This document shows, one piece after another, positions 9,014 through 16,714 of a DNA stretch of 23,047 nt (position 1 is its first letter; each line of letters begins with the position of its first letter). A program made the translations under genes and the position numbers. This DNA is from Aromatoleum sp. (GTDB taxonomy: Bacteria > Pseudomonadota > Gammaproteobacteria > Burkholderiales > Casimicrobiaceae), in NCBI GenBank assembly GCA_010365205.1, contig JAAFGU010000004.1:1-23047 (forward strand). Direction: 5' to 3'. The notes beneath the pieces were generated by a model. That model saw only the letters and a list, made by a program, of their open reading frames with translations, searched no databases and had not been told where the DNA came from.

Positions 9014-9777
9014 CCCGCCAGCCACGCCTGCGCGTCGATGCGCGCGCCGCTTTCACTTTTCGGCTGCGCGCCCAGCAAATAGAGGTACAGCGGAACCAGC
9101 GCGTCCGGTGGCGGCAACGCCGTCTTGTCCTCGCCCGGGTGGCTCAGCATCCGCAACGGAGAGCGGATCGCACCGGGCACGACGGCGTTGACGCGCAGAT
9201 TCGCGTGCGTCTCCCATTCGTCGGCGATCGTTCGGGTGAGCGCGGAAAGCCCGGCCTTCGCCGCCGCGTATGCGCCCCAGTACGCTCGCGGATCCTCGCC
9301 GCGCGCGTCGAGCGTGAACACGACGCAGGCGTCGGGCGCGGAGGTGAGGATCGGCATCGCGGATCGAGTCAATGCCATCGCCGCGGCGACGTCGACACGC
9401 CAGACGTCGAGCCATGCATCGAGCGACTGATGCTCGATCGGGCCGAGCGAGCCGAGAACCGCCGCGGTGTGGACCAGGCCGTCGAGACGCCCGAGCTGGC
9501 CGCGGATAGCCGCCGCCACGTTGCCGAAGTCGTCGGCATCTGCGGTCGAGAAATCCAGCGGCAGGATGCTCGGCTGCGGGTTGCCCGCGGCGACGATCTC
9601 GTCGTAAAGCGCCTCGAGCTTGCGCACGACGCGCGCGTGCAGGATGACCGTGGCGCCCCGTGCGGCGCAGGCAAGCGCGAGCGGGCGGCCGAGGCCGCCG
9701 GTGGCGCCGGTAATCAGGATGGCGCGGCCGTCGAGATCGATTCGATCGGCGCTGGCGGGGGCGGGAAGAGGCGGCAT
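8962..9777 (-). CDS. YciK-like short-chain dehydrogenase with altered active site
   Basis: A 271-residue Rossmann-fold protein of the SDR family, closest in character to the YciK branch. The cofactor-binding motif is ILITGATGGLG (about residues 20-30). The acid region is LPLDFS, and the active-site Tyr/Lys pair is in YWGAYAAAK (Y170, K174). The residue 13 before the tyrosine, normally the catalytic serine, is Asp157 in VVFTLDARG. The NAG motif reads HTAA. The reaction is therefore uncertain and the protein may not be a classical oxidoreductase. The ATG at 9777 is chosen because homology begins soon after it. The frame is open further upstream, into the channel gene, but without family character. 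The C-terminal ~30 residues are proline/serine-rich and overlap the convergent neighbour. Confidence 0.87.
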   Translation of the reverse strand: MPPLPAPASADRIDLDGRAILITGATGGLGRPLALACAARGATVILHARVVRKLEALYDEIVAAGNPQPSILPLDFSTADADDFGNVAAAIRGQLGRLDGLVHTAAVLGSLGPIEHQSLDAWLDVWRVDVAAAMALTRSAMPILTSAPDACVVFTLDARGEDPRAYWGAYAAAKAGLSALTRTIADEWETHANLRVNAVVPGAIRSPLRMLSHPGEDKTALPPPDALVPLYLYLLGAQPKSESGARIDAQAWLAGQPASSPLLPASMAGRP

Positions 9778-9851
9778 CAAAGCAAAGGAGAGCGCTTGCC
9801 CGGTGCGGCAACCAGGGTTGCGGCGCGAGCGGCGATGATAGCGGATCGTCG

Positions 9852-10325
9852 TCAGGCGCCCGGACGCACCGGCGGCAGCGAGCCTGGCGCGACAGTCGGC
9901 GCGAAATGACGACTCAGAATTCTGACCATCACGCCGGTCGTCCAGCCGAATGCGAATACTCCGGTCATCGCACACAGCGGCGCGAGGAGGCGCCATTCCG
10001 GCGGCAGCTTGATGTCCTCGTAGCCCAGCGTCGTGTAGGTGACGGCCGCAAGGTAGAACGAATCGCGCACGTTGGCGATGGCGCCGATGCCCGTGAACAC
10101 GGCCGCCCAGACCAGCATTTCGAAAATGTGGGTGCCGAGCATCATGATGATCAGCGCGCCGAAGAACAGCTGGCGTTCGGGACCGCGCGCGGCGGCGCCG
10201 CCGCGACGGCCGTGATGCGCTGCGCGCAGCAGAACCAGGTACATCCCGGCGCCGTGGATAACCATCGCGACGACGAGCACCACCGCGCCGACTGCCACTT
10301 CCCATACCGGTTGCAACGACATCAT
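9852..10325 (-). CDS. Two-pore-helix ion-channel-like membrane protein
   Basis: A 157-residue inner-membrane protein with three hydrophobic segments (about residues 8-33, 54-80 and 117-140). A re-entrant pore-like loop precedes the last one: SFYLAAVTYTTLGYED. TTLGYED (about 98-104) resembles the TTVGYGD selectivity filter of potassium channels, with Leu and Glu replacing Val and the second Gly. It fits the broad Ion_trans_2 group of bacterial channels, but ion selectivity cannot be predicted. No RCK or other cytosolic regulatory domain is attached. The ATG at 10325 is chosen since the membrane segment starts soon after; a GTG at 10373 would add 16 polar residues. It is divergent from the tRNA pair and 74 bp upstream of the SDR start on the same strand. 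Confidence 0.75.
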   Translation of the reverse strand: MMSLQPVWEVAVGAVVLVVAMVIHGAGMYLVLLRAAHHGRRGGAAARGPERQLFFGALIIMMLGTHIFEMLVWAAVFTGIGAIANVRDSFYLAAVTYTTLGYEDIKLPPEWRLLAPLCAMTGVFAFGWTTGVMVRILSRHFAPTVAPGSLPPVRPGA

Positions 10326-10400
10326 CGAAATGACCCTGTTCTTCTGCGTTTCCGGATTCTGGCACGTCGGCACGCGTGAAGCGCTGCCCGTGAGCGTTGG

Positions 10401-10429
10401 TTTACTTGGGCTGCTCGGTACGTTATAAT
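10401..10429 (+). promoter_or_regulatory. Sigma70 promoter of the tRNA-Ala/tRNA-Glu unit
   Basis: A perfect -10 box TATAAT (10424-10429) and a fair -35 box TTTACT (10401-10406) are separated by 17 bp. The -10 box ends 14 bp before the mature tRNA-Ala, so the primary transcript would carry only a short leader. Confidence 0.75.
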
Positions 10430-10443
10430 TTTAGCTTCGCCGT

Positions 10444-10519
<76 letters not shown>

Positions 10520-10527
10520 CCGATAAA

Positions 10528-10558
10528 GCCGCGGCCTGAGCATTTTGCGGGCCGCGGT
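10528..10558 (+). other. Hairpin between the two tRNAs
   Basis: GCCGCGGCC (10528-10536) pairs with GGCCGCGGT (10550-10558), a 9-bp stem with one G-T pair around a 13-nt loop. There is no T-run, so it looks like a structural or processing spacer in a joint tRNA transcript rather than a terminator. Confidence 0.55.
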
Positions 10559-10567
10559 CGTTCCAAG

Positions 10568-10643
10568 GTCCCCATCGTCTAGAGGCCTAGGACACTACCC
10601 TTTCACGGTAGGTACGGGGGTTCGAATCCCCCTGGGGACGCCA
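10568..10643 (+). tRNA. tRNA-Glu (anticodon TTC)
   Basis: 76-nt cloverleaf with encoded CCA. The acceptor stem is GTCCCCA/TGGGGAC. The anticodon stem CTACC/GGTAG carries the loop CTTTCAC, giving anticodon TTC. The T arm is CGGGGGTTCGAATCCCCCT and the discriminator base is G. It lies 48 bp after tRNA-Ala with no new promoter, so the two are probably cotranscribed. Confidence 0.97.
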
Positions 10644-10930
10644 TTGCAATCTCCGGCACCGGTCGGTTAGCCGCATCTTGAGCGGCTCCGCCCTCCCGTA
10701 ATCCGATTCCCGAGATCGGTCACGGCCGCAGCTTGTACAGCGAGTCGAGATCGGCGCACACCGGCGCTTTTGGATAGAAACCACGGGCATCGAGATCGGA
10801 CGCTGTCGGATACGTTCACGCGATTGGCCGATCCGCAGCTGCCAAGCACGCGTTGAGGACCCTTCCGGTCGAACGAAAATCCCATCGTGCACCCCCATTC
10901 CGTGAGGCTCAGTGACATTCCGGTGGGCGA
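10644..10930. other. Non-coding stretch after tRNA-Glu
   Basis: About 290 bp with no convincing gene. Open frames here are short, shift composition along their length and have no recognisable motifs. It leads into a transposase remnant and is probably scar sequence from mobile-element decay next to a tRNA gene. Confidence 0.5.
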
Positions 10931-10939
10931 GCGCGTCTT

Positions 10940-11180
10940 CTTTGTCCTGCGGGATCCGCGGCTAATGGCGGTGTTTGCGCCGTCGGCCGGCTCGCCGAGG
11001 CGAGCGAGGACAGCGGGCACGTTGGGGGCGCCGGTGACGAAGGCAGTGATCCGCAGCTCGTCCCCCGCATCGGGCACTGGAGCAGCAATAATTCGTAGAT
11101 GCGAGACTGCAGCATCGCCCAGGCGTAGCGGGCGGCGCAGCGGTCGGCCGGTGCGCCGGCGGGTTCTGGCGGGTTGGCGG
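10940..11180 (-). pseudogene. Remnant of an IS91-like transposase C-terminus
   Basis: Read on the minus strand, 11175-11062 encodes a Pro/Ala-rich stretch and then RYAWAMLQSRIYELLLLQCP. At about 11062 the homology passes into another frame, which reads DELRITAFVTGAPNVPAVLA and then RLGEPADGANTAISRGSR, down to about 10949. Together these match the C-terminal block common in IS91-type transposases (RYLWAMLLARIYE..PL.CP.CGG.MR.IAFIT......IL.H.GEP......ARGPP). The CxxCGG zinc-finger-like segment is damaged exactly at the frame change. Only the C-terminal ~75 residues can be seen; no terminal repeats or upstream transposase body are present. Recognition is from memory of the family. Confidence 0.6.
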
Positions 11181-11285
11181 GTGTTGCGGCCGGCGCGGTC
11201 GCCTCTGACACCGTGATCGGGCGGCGGGACCTCACGCTGCGACCTGCGCATTGGTTTCCTGCATCGATCCATTAAACGAACCGGC

Positions 11286-11299
11286 TTGCGCTAGCGCAA
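11286..11299. repeat. 14-bp perfect palindrome upstream of the histidine kinase
   Basis: TTGCGCTAGCGCAA equals its own reverse complement. It lies 180 bp before the kinase start in otherwise gene-free DNA and could be an operator or a remnant of an element end. The symmetry is seen; the function is not. Confidence 0.45.
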
Positions 11300-11350
11300 A
11301 GCAAGGCGCAAGGATTTCGGTGATCTTATGAGCGCGCGGAAAACCGGAAG

Positions 11351-11366
11351 GGCGATTGATATCGCC
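11351..11366. repeat. Short inverted repeat in the kinase leader
   Basis: GGCGAT-TGAT-ATCGCC is a 6-bp stem with a 4-nt loop, flanked by AACC and GGTT that could extend it across a bulge. It lies in the 5' region of the two-component operon. Confidence 0.35.
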
Positions 11367-11478
11367 GGTTCCTCCATGCAACTCCGGGCGAGGCATAGGA
11401 AAATTACCGCCTCGTTGCCCGCCAGTACACCGCGACCGTTACGTCGCGATCGATCGTGTCGCAGGAGATTGGCAGGAG

Positions 11479-13032
11479 ATGAAACTCGGTTTACTCGCGC
11501 ATTTTTTCTCGGACCCCGTCGCCGGGGCCGAGGGGGTTCCGGCGGCCGGTGCGGCGCCGGCGCTTCCGCAGCGCACGCTTCGCGCAAAAGGGATTCTCGC
11601 GCTGCTCGCGATGGTGATCTACGTCGCGGTTTTCGCGCTCTACGTCGCGCACGGCCGGCAGGTGCTGGATCACATCGTCACGCAGCAGGAACAGATCCTC
11701 GACCGTCAGCGGGCACTCATCAAGGTCAACGCGGCCGTTGCGCACTCCGTCGTCGAGCTTCAATTTCAGCTCAATCGTCGACCGGGTGTGCCAGCCTATG
11801 GCGACATCGGGCTCGATTTCGCCGCCATCGAAGAGGGCTTGCCGGACCTTCGCCAGCGCTTTCCCGAAATCGTCCCCAACGTGGCCAGGTTCGTGGGGGA
11901 TGTCTCCGCGCTGAATGCGGCGTGGTCGGCCGGAACGCTGACGGCACTGCGTAACAGCGCACAAGAGCTTGGCTCGCAACTGGAGCAGCTGGAAGACGGC
12001 CTCGGCGACCGCTATCATCTGCTTGCCCGACAATACCACGACGCGATTCAGCACACGTTCATTGTTTGGGTGGTCAGCAGCCTCGTGGGCATATTGCTGT
12101 TCGGGACTCTCGTGTCGATGTTTTTTACACGGCTTTCCACGGACATCAAATTGCTCGAATCGAGGGCGGTGGCGATCGTCGGCGGCTATCGCGGGCCGCC
12201 GCTCGAAATCGCGCGGCGCGATGAAGTGGGTGGGCTAATGCAGGCGGTCAACGGAATGCAGGCGGAGCTGCGCCGCTGGGAGCGGCAACAGGAGGTCTCC
12301 CGCCAGCAGCGCTTTCACCAGGAGAAGATGGCTGCCGTCGGTTCACTCGCGGCGGCCGTTGCGCACGAGGTCAACAATCCGATCGCCGCGATCGTCGGCA
12401 TTGCCCAACATCTGATCCTCACTGCGGGGACGTCTCCATGGGCTGGCAGCGCGGCAAGTCGTGACGAGGCCGAGCTCATACTCACGCACGCCGAGCGCAT
12501 CGCGTCGATCATGCGGCAGGTCGCCAGTCTCACTGCGCGCCATTCGCCACAACCGGAGTTGCTCGATTTGAACTCACTCGTGGAGGCGACATGCAACTTC
12601 ATCAGCTACGACAAGCGCTTCGATGGCATCGAACTCGCGACCGAACTCGCGACTGACCTGCCCGCGGTCAACGCCGTCGCCGATCACCTGACACAGGTGC
12701 TGATGAATCTGCTGATCAATGCCGCTGATTCGATGGAAGGCGTCAAGGGCCGCACGCGGCGCATCGATGTCTCGACAGCGGCCGCGGAAGGCGGCATGCT
12801 GCTTTCGGTGACCGACAATGGCTGCGGGATCGGACCCGCGGTGCTAGCACGGGTGTTCGACGAGTTCTTCACCACGAAGCCGGTCGAGAGGGGGGGCGGC
12901 ATCGGTCTGTACCTCTGCAAGTCGCTGATCGAGCAGAACGACGGTCGAATAGCGCTGGAATCCACGCCTGACATCGGCACGACCGCGCGCTGCTTCGTGC
13001 CATCGTCATATCGGCACCGGGCCGCGGCGTAA
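11479..13032 (+). CDS. Membrane sensor histidine kinase
   Basis: A 517-residue inner-membrane kinase. TM1 spans about residues 38-57 and TM2 about 194-216, framing a mostly helical periplasmic domain of ~135 residues with no heme or PAS motif. A linker resembling HAMP follows. The phosphoacceptor box is AAVAHEVNNPIAAIVGIAQH with His296, the HEVNNP subtype usually paired with NtrC-like regulators. The ATPase part has NLLINAADSM, DNGCGI (about 446) and GGGIGLYLCKSLIEQNDG (about 472). The ATG at 11479 is chosen because it follows two AGGAG sequences and starts a sensible membrane protein; the same frame is open 41 codons further upstream with no motif. The response regulator starts 15 bp after its stop. 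The signal sensed is unknown; the neighbourhood suggests a redox or electron-acceptor cue. Confidence 0.93.
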   Translation: MKLGLLAHFFSDPVAGAEGVPAAGAAPALPQRTLRAKGILALLAMVIYVAVFALYVAHGRQVLDHIVTQQEQILDRQRALIKVNAAVAHSVVELQFQLNRRPGVPAYGDIGLDFAAIEEGLPDLRQRFPEIVPNVARFVGDVSALNAAWSAGTLTALRNSAQELGSQLEQLEDGLGDRYHLLARQYHDAIQHTFIVWVVSSLVGILLFGTLVSMFFTRLSTDIKLLESRAVAIVGGYRGPPLEIARRDEVGGLMQAVNGMQAELRRWERQQEVSRQQRFHQEKMAAVGSLAAAVAHEVNNPIAAIVGIAQHLILTAGTSPWAGSAASRDEAELILTHAERIASIMRQVASLTARHSPQPELLDLNSLVEATCNFISYDKRFDGIELATELATDLPAVNAVADHLTQVLMNLLINAADSMEGVKGRTRRIDVSTAAAEGGMLLSVTDNGCGIGPAVLARVFDEFFTTKPVERGGGIGLYLCKSLIEQNDGRIALESTPDIGTTARCFVPSSYRHRAAA

Positions 13033-13047
13033 ACGGGCACCGGGATC

Positions 13048-14400
13048 ATGCATGTGCTCGTCGTCGACGATGAACCAGCCCTCCGGCAGATCCTCTCCGC
13101 TGCGGTCGGCAGGGGCGGCTATTCGGTCGACGAGGCCGCGGGCGTCGTCGAAGCCAGGGCAAAGCTCGCACGCGGCGACGTCGACGTCGCGCTGTGCGAC
13201 ATCAAGATGCCCGACGGAAGCGGAATCGATCTCGTCCGCGAGAGCCGCGCCGCCAACATCGACACCGCGTTCATCATGGTGACGGCGTTCGCGTCGGTGG
13301 AAACGGCGGTCGAGGCCCTGCGCGCCGGTGCGTTCGACTACATCATCAAACCGGTGCGCAACGAAGAAGTGCTGAACCGGCTGGCGCAGATCGCGGCGCT
13401 GCGGGGATTGCGGCAAGAGAACAAGGCGCTGCGCCGGCAGGTGAGGGAACGCTCGCCGGTCTACCGCTTCGGCTCGCCGGGGATGCTCGAGGTGGAGCGA
13501 CTGGTCCGAAAGGTCGCGCCCACGACCGGCACCGTGTTGATCACCGGAGAGAGTGGCACTGGAAAGGGTGTGATCGCGCGCCTCATCCACGAGCTCAGCG
13601 ACCGCAGCGAGCGGCCGTTCCTGTCGGTCAATTGCGCCGCGATTCCCGAGCAGCTTATGGAGAGTGAATTTTTCGGCCACACGAAGGGCGCGTTCACGGG
13701 CGCGGATCGGGGCCGCAAAGGCCTGCTGCTGGAAGCCGATGGCGGCGCGCTGTTCCTCGACGAGATCAGCGAGCTGCCCCTCCCGATGCAAACGAAGCTG
13801 CTGAACGTGATCGAGGACAAAGGCGTCCGGCCGGTAGGCAGCGAGCAGGTGCGCAACGTCGATGTTCGGATCATCGTTGCCACAAACCGCGTCCTTCCGG
13901 AACTGGTCAAGGAAGGCCGGTTCCGTGAAGATCTGTTTTTCCGGCTCAGCATGTTCCAGATTGAGATTCCACCGCTGCGCGAGCGGCAGGCGGACATGCG
14001 GGGGCTGATCCGGTTTCTGCTGCTCGTGCACGGCAACCGGAACGGGACCGCGCTCGACATCGACCCGGAAGCCGAGGAGGTGCTGCTCGCGTATCGCTGG
14101 CCGGGCAACGTTCGCGAGCTCGAGAACGTGATCCAGCGCGCGTGCATCCTCGCGGAAGACAATTACATTACGGTTGCCGACCTGCCTTCCGCGATTGCAG
14201 CCGCGACTTCACCGCGACCCGTCGCCGGCACCTCGGCAGACGCCAAGAGTCACCTTCGCGACCGCCTGCGCAATTTCGAGGCCGACATTCTGGCATCCGC
14301 GATCGAAGAGGCCGGCGGTGATCGCAAACTTGCGGCGCAAGCTCTCGGGATCAGCCTTTCGAGCCTCTATCGCAAGCTCGACGAAATGGGCCACGCTTGA
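13048..14400 (+). CDS. NtrC-family sigma54-dependent response regulator
   Basis: A 450-residue cytosolic transcription activator. The receiver domain starts at once with VLVVDDEPALRQIL and carries phosphoacceptor Asp51 in LCDIKMPDGSG. The AAA+ domain has Walker A GESGTGKG (about 167-174) and the sigma54-contact loop GAFTGA (about 214-219). Walker B is GGALFLDEISELP and the arginine-rich C-terminal part of the ATPase is WPGNVRELENVI. The C-terminal Fis-type helix-turn-helix is KLAAQALGISLSSLYRKL. An intact GAFTGA loop means it should work only with sigma54 promoters. Such a site lies at 21881-21896, upstream of the tetraheme cytochrome. It forms one operon with the kinase. The 118-bp gap after it separates it from the first NHL lipoprotein. 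Confidence 0.95.
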   Translation: MHVLVVDDEPALRQILSAAVGRGGYSVDEAAGVVEARAKLARGDVDVALCDIKMPDGSGIDLVRESRAANIDTAFIMVTAFASVETAVEALRAGAFDYIIKPVRNEEVLNRLAQIAALRGLRQENKALRRQVRERSPVYRFGSPGMLEVERLVRKVAPTTGTVLITGESGTGKGVIARLIHELSDRSERPFLSVNCAAIPEQLMESEFFGHTKGAFTGADRGRKGLLLEADGGALFLDEISELPLPMQTKLLNVIEDKGVRPVGSEQVRNVDVRIIVATNRVLPELVKEGRFREDLFFRLSMFQIEIPPLRERQADMRGLIRFLLLVHGNRNGTALDIDPEAEEVLLAYRWPGNVRELENVIQRACILAEDNYITVADLPSAIAAATSPRPVAGTSADAKSHLRDRLRNFEADILASAIEEAGGDRKLAAQALGISLSSLYRKLDEMGHA

Positions 14401-14518
14401 TTCGGCATGGTGCAAACTATCGGCTCACGAGACACCGGTGGATGCGCTGCCGGACGCGCCAATGGCCCATGCGATCCAACGCGCCGAATGCCAGGCGCTG
14501 TCGACAACAGGAGATGCA

Positions 14519-15661
14519 ATGAGTAACGAAATCATGGAATCCGGCCTTAGGGCGGGCCGCGTGACCGCGCTGGCGGTTAGCGCAGCCTTGGTCGTCCTGC
14601 TCGCGAGCTGCGCGACCGCGCCGCCGCCCGAGATGAAGCGCCTGGTCTGGCCCGCCCCGCCGCTGCCCACCCGCATCGAGTTCGTCCGCTCGCTCTTCAG
14701 CGAAGAGGATCTCGGCCGCGACGCGACGTTCGACGAGAAGTTGGTCGAGTTTCTCGCCGGCAAGAAGCCGCCGGCCAACCGCATCGCCGAGCCGATGGGC
14801 CTCGCCGTATCCGACGACGGCAGCCGTCTTTACGTAGCGGACTACGCCCAGCTCGCCGTGTTCGTGTTCGATTTCACGCAGAAGAGCTTCGTCAAGATCG
14901 GCAGGGACGCGCCGCTCGGCCGGCCGGTCGGCGTTGCGCTCGATGGGCAGGAAAACCTGTACGTCGTCGAGCAGGAGAAGAAGGGCGTGAGCGTGTTCAA
15001 CCGGAAAGGCGAGTTCATCCGGTTCTTCACCGACCCCTCGGTCGAGAAGCCCGGCGGCATTGCCATCGACCGCGCGCGCGGCAAGATCTACGTCGCCGAT
15101 ACGGCGCACACCAAGTCGGAGGAGCACACGGTCAAGATCTTCGATCTGGAAGGGAAACTCGTCGGCTCCCTGGGCCACGGCAAGGGGTCGGGCGAGGGAC
15201 AGTTCCTCTTTCCGACGTATGTGTCGGTAGACCCCCAAGGGAACGTCTACGTGACCGACACGCTGAACTCGCGGGTCCAGCAGTTCGACGCGGACGGAAA
15301 ATTCCTCAAGCGTTTCGGCGAGCGAGGCAACAGCTGGGGCATGTTCGACAAGCCGAAGGGCGTCGCGTCCGACAGTTTCGGCAACCTGTACGTCGTCGAT
15401 TCGGGCTGGAGCAACGTCCAGATTTTCAACCCGAAAGGGCAGGTGCTGCTGTTCTTCGGCGGGCGCGGGCCGATTCCCGGAATGCTGCAGAATCCGGCGC
15501 CGATCGCGATCGATGCGAAAAACCGGATTTACGTCGGCGACTACCTCAATCACCGCGTCGAAGTCTATGATCTCGTGAACACGACCGTCGACGACAGCTT
15601 CCTCGTGCCACCGGTCAAAGCCGGCCCGGCGGCGCCGGCCAAGGGCCCGGGCAGCAATTGA
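14519..15661 (+). CDS. NHL-repeat beta-propeller lipoprotein (first of two)
   Basis: A 380-residue exported lipoprotein. The signal peptide ends in the lipobox LLASC with Cys31. A short motif then reads VWPAPPLPTRIEFVRS. Six NHL-type repeats follow, each of the form P.G.A.D..G.LYV.D....V..F...G, enough for a closed six-bladed propeller. Examples are EPMGLAVSDDGSRLYVADYA and DKPKGVASDSFGNLYVVDSG. The C-terminus is a short Pro/Ala-rich tail. There are no heme motifs. The ATG at 14519 has AGGAGA upstream with good spacing. It resembles the second propeller at 18737, and both accompany cytochrome genes. A scaffold or assembly role for the cytochrome/barrel complex is plausible, but NHL propellers bind many ligands and no role is proven. 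Confidence 0.9.
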   Translation: MSNEIMESGLRAGRVTALAVSAALVVLLASCATAPPPEMKRLVWPAPPLPTRIEFVRSLFSEEDLGRDATFDEKLVEFLAGKKPPANRIAEPMGLAVSDDGSRLYVADYAQLAVFVFDFTQKSFVKIGRDAPLGRPVGVALDGQENLYVVEQEKKGVSVFNRKGEFIRFFTDPSVEKPGGIAIDRARGKIYVADTAHTKSEEHTVKIFDLEGKLVGSLGHGKGSGEGQFLFPTYVSVDPQGNVYVTDTLNSRVQQFDADGKFLKRFGERGNSWGMFDKPKGVASDSFGNLYVVDSGWSNVQIFNPKGQVLLFFGGRGPIPGMLQNPAPIAIDAKNRIYVGDYLNHRVEVYDLVNTTVDDSFLVPPVKAGPAAPAKGPGSN

Positions 15662-15764
15662 CGGGCGGCGCACTGTCTCCGACGCGGTTGCCGTGGGTAC
15701 ACAAGCAAGGGTGGGCGTTCCGGGGGCGCCCGCTCTTGAGCGCGACAGGTCGAGCGGCAGCGGC

Positions 15765-16388
15765 ATGCGCTCGTCCAGGCGCGCCGCGTTGCGTTTCGCA
15801 AGCAGGCTAGTCCGGCTTGGATGCATAATCGCCGCGGCGTCGTACGCAGGCGCGCTACTCCTGAGCGGCTGCACGTCGCCGCCGCCGGTGGTGTTGGCGC
15901 TGTTCGACACGACTCCGCCCAAGCATCGGGTCCATTCGCCGCGCCGCCCGCCGTACGAGACTCCCAAGCCGCCGCCGCCGGTGGACGTGCAGGAAGAGGC
16001 TCCGCAAATCGATTGGGCGGCGCTGCTGGACCAGCTGCCGAAGGAGGCCGCCGGCGGCACCGACTGGGTGCGCGCGCTCAACGAAGGGCTCATCAAGCCC
16101 AAACCGGGTCTCGACGCCAGCGCCGAGGACCAGCCCGCGCTCGACCTCGATGTGGAACTCGTGCCGCGCGACGCGCCGGATTTCAAGGCGACGTATCCGC
16201 ACAAGCCGCATACGCAGATCCTCGCCTGCGCGAACTGCCATCCGGCGATTTTCCAGATGGAAAAAGGCGCCGATCCGATCACGATGGAAAAGATCTTCGC
16301 CGGCGAATACTGCGGGCGCTGTCACGGCAAGGTCGCATTCGACGTGGCGACCGGCTGCCCGCGCTGCCATCTGGCGATGCCGCGATGA
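15765..16388 (+). CDS. Triheme c-type cytochrome lipoprotein
   Basis: A 207-residue exported cytochrome. The N-terminus is basic, then hydrophobic, ending in the lipobox LLLSGC (Cys36). A long proline-rich linker follows (TPPKHRVHSPRRPPYETPKP), then an acidic segment. The C-terminal ~65 residues hold three heme attachment motifs: CANCH (about 155-159), CGRCH and CPRCH. Axial histidine candidates are in YPHKPHTQ just before the first. The pattern matches the small c7-type triheme domain of periplasmic electron carriers. The linker could let a membrane-anchored heme domain reach across the periplasm. The ATG at 15765 is chosen as giving a normal signal peptide; a GTG at 15693 is possible. The stop overlaps the next start as ATGA, so the two triheme genes are translationally coupled. 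Confidence 0.9.
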   Translation: MRSSRRAALRFASRLVRLGCIIAAASYAGALLLSGCTSPPPVVLALFDTTPPKHRVHSPRRPPYETPKPPPPVDVQEEAPQIDWAALLDQLPKEAAGGTDWVRALNEGLIKPKPGLDASAEDQPALDLDVELVPRDAPDFKATYPHKPHTQILACANCHPAIFQMEKGADPITMEKIFAGEYCGRCHGKVAFDVATGCPRCHLAMPR

Positions 16389-16714
16389 TCCGCACGTTGC
16401 TCCACATCGCGCTTGCGGCGTGCGCGGGCGCACTCTTTGCAGCCGCCGTATCCGCCGAAGTCGGCGACATCGCGTTCAAGCGCGATGGCCCGGGTACCGA
16501 CGACGTTCCCGCCGCCACGTTTCCGCATTTCGTGCACCGGATGCAGTTCAAGTGCTACGTGTGCCATGAAGACATTTTCGTGATGAAGGCGGGCGCGAAC
16601 GCGATGACGATGGACGCGATCCAGGACGGCAAGTTTTGCGGCGCCTGTCACAACGGGAAGGCGGCCTTTCAGGCCACGTTCAACTCATGCCCGCGCTGCC
16701 ATCGGCCGCTATGA
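16385..16714 (+). CDS. Periplasmic triheme c7-type cytochrome
   Basis: A 109-residue exported protein with a cleavable signal peptide (LAACAGALFAAAVSA, then EVGDIAF) and three heme motifs: CYVCH, CGACH and CPRCH. The spacing is close to that of the preceding lipoprotein: both read FPH/YPH, H, CxxCH, IF.M, GA...TM, then CGxCH, AF and CPRCH. The two are therefore paralogues, one membrane-tethered and one soluble. A small triheme domain of this type normally shuttles electrons in the periplasm. It overlaps the previous gene and the beta-barrel gene by ATGA at both ends, so the three are made together. The role as link between the inner-membrane side and the barrel is inferred. Confidence 0.92.
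   Translation: MIRTLLHIALAACAGALFAAAVSAEVGDIAFKRDGPGTDDVPAATFPHFVHRMQFKCYVCHEDIFVMKAGANAMTMDAIQDGKFCGACHNGKAAFQATFNSCPRCHRPL

Noticed and set aside
10587..10898. Minus-strand frame with the peptide PQGDSNPRTYRER
   Set aside because: This is the reverse translation of tRNA-Glu, a well-known false protein match; the rest of the frame has no family character.
10887..11216. Plus-strand frame of 109 codons after the tRNAs
   Set aside because: It is antisense to the transposase remnant and has an Arg/Ser/Pro-rich shadow composition.
14436..14451. Possible sigma54 site upstream of the first NHL lipoprotein (CGGTGGATGCGCTGCC)
   Set aside because: Only GG, GC and their spacing fit; the rest of both blocks is off, and such a match is expected by chance in this GC-rich DNA.
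14417..16282. Long minus-strand frame of 621 codons
   Set aside because: Antisense shadow of the first NHL lipoprotein and the triheme gene, an effect of GC-rich codon bias.
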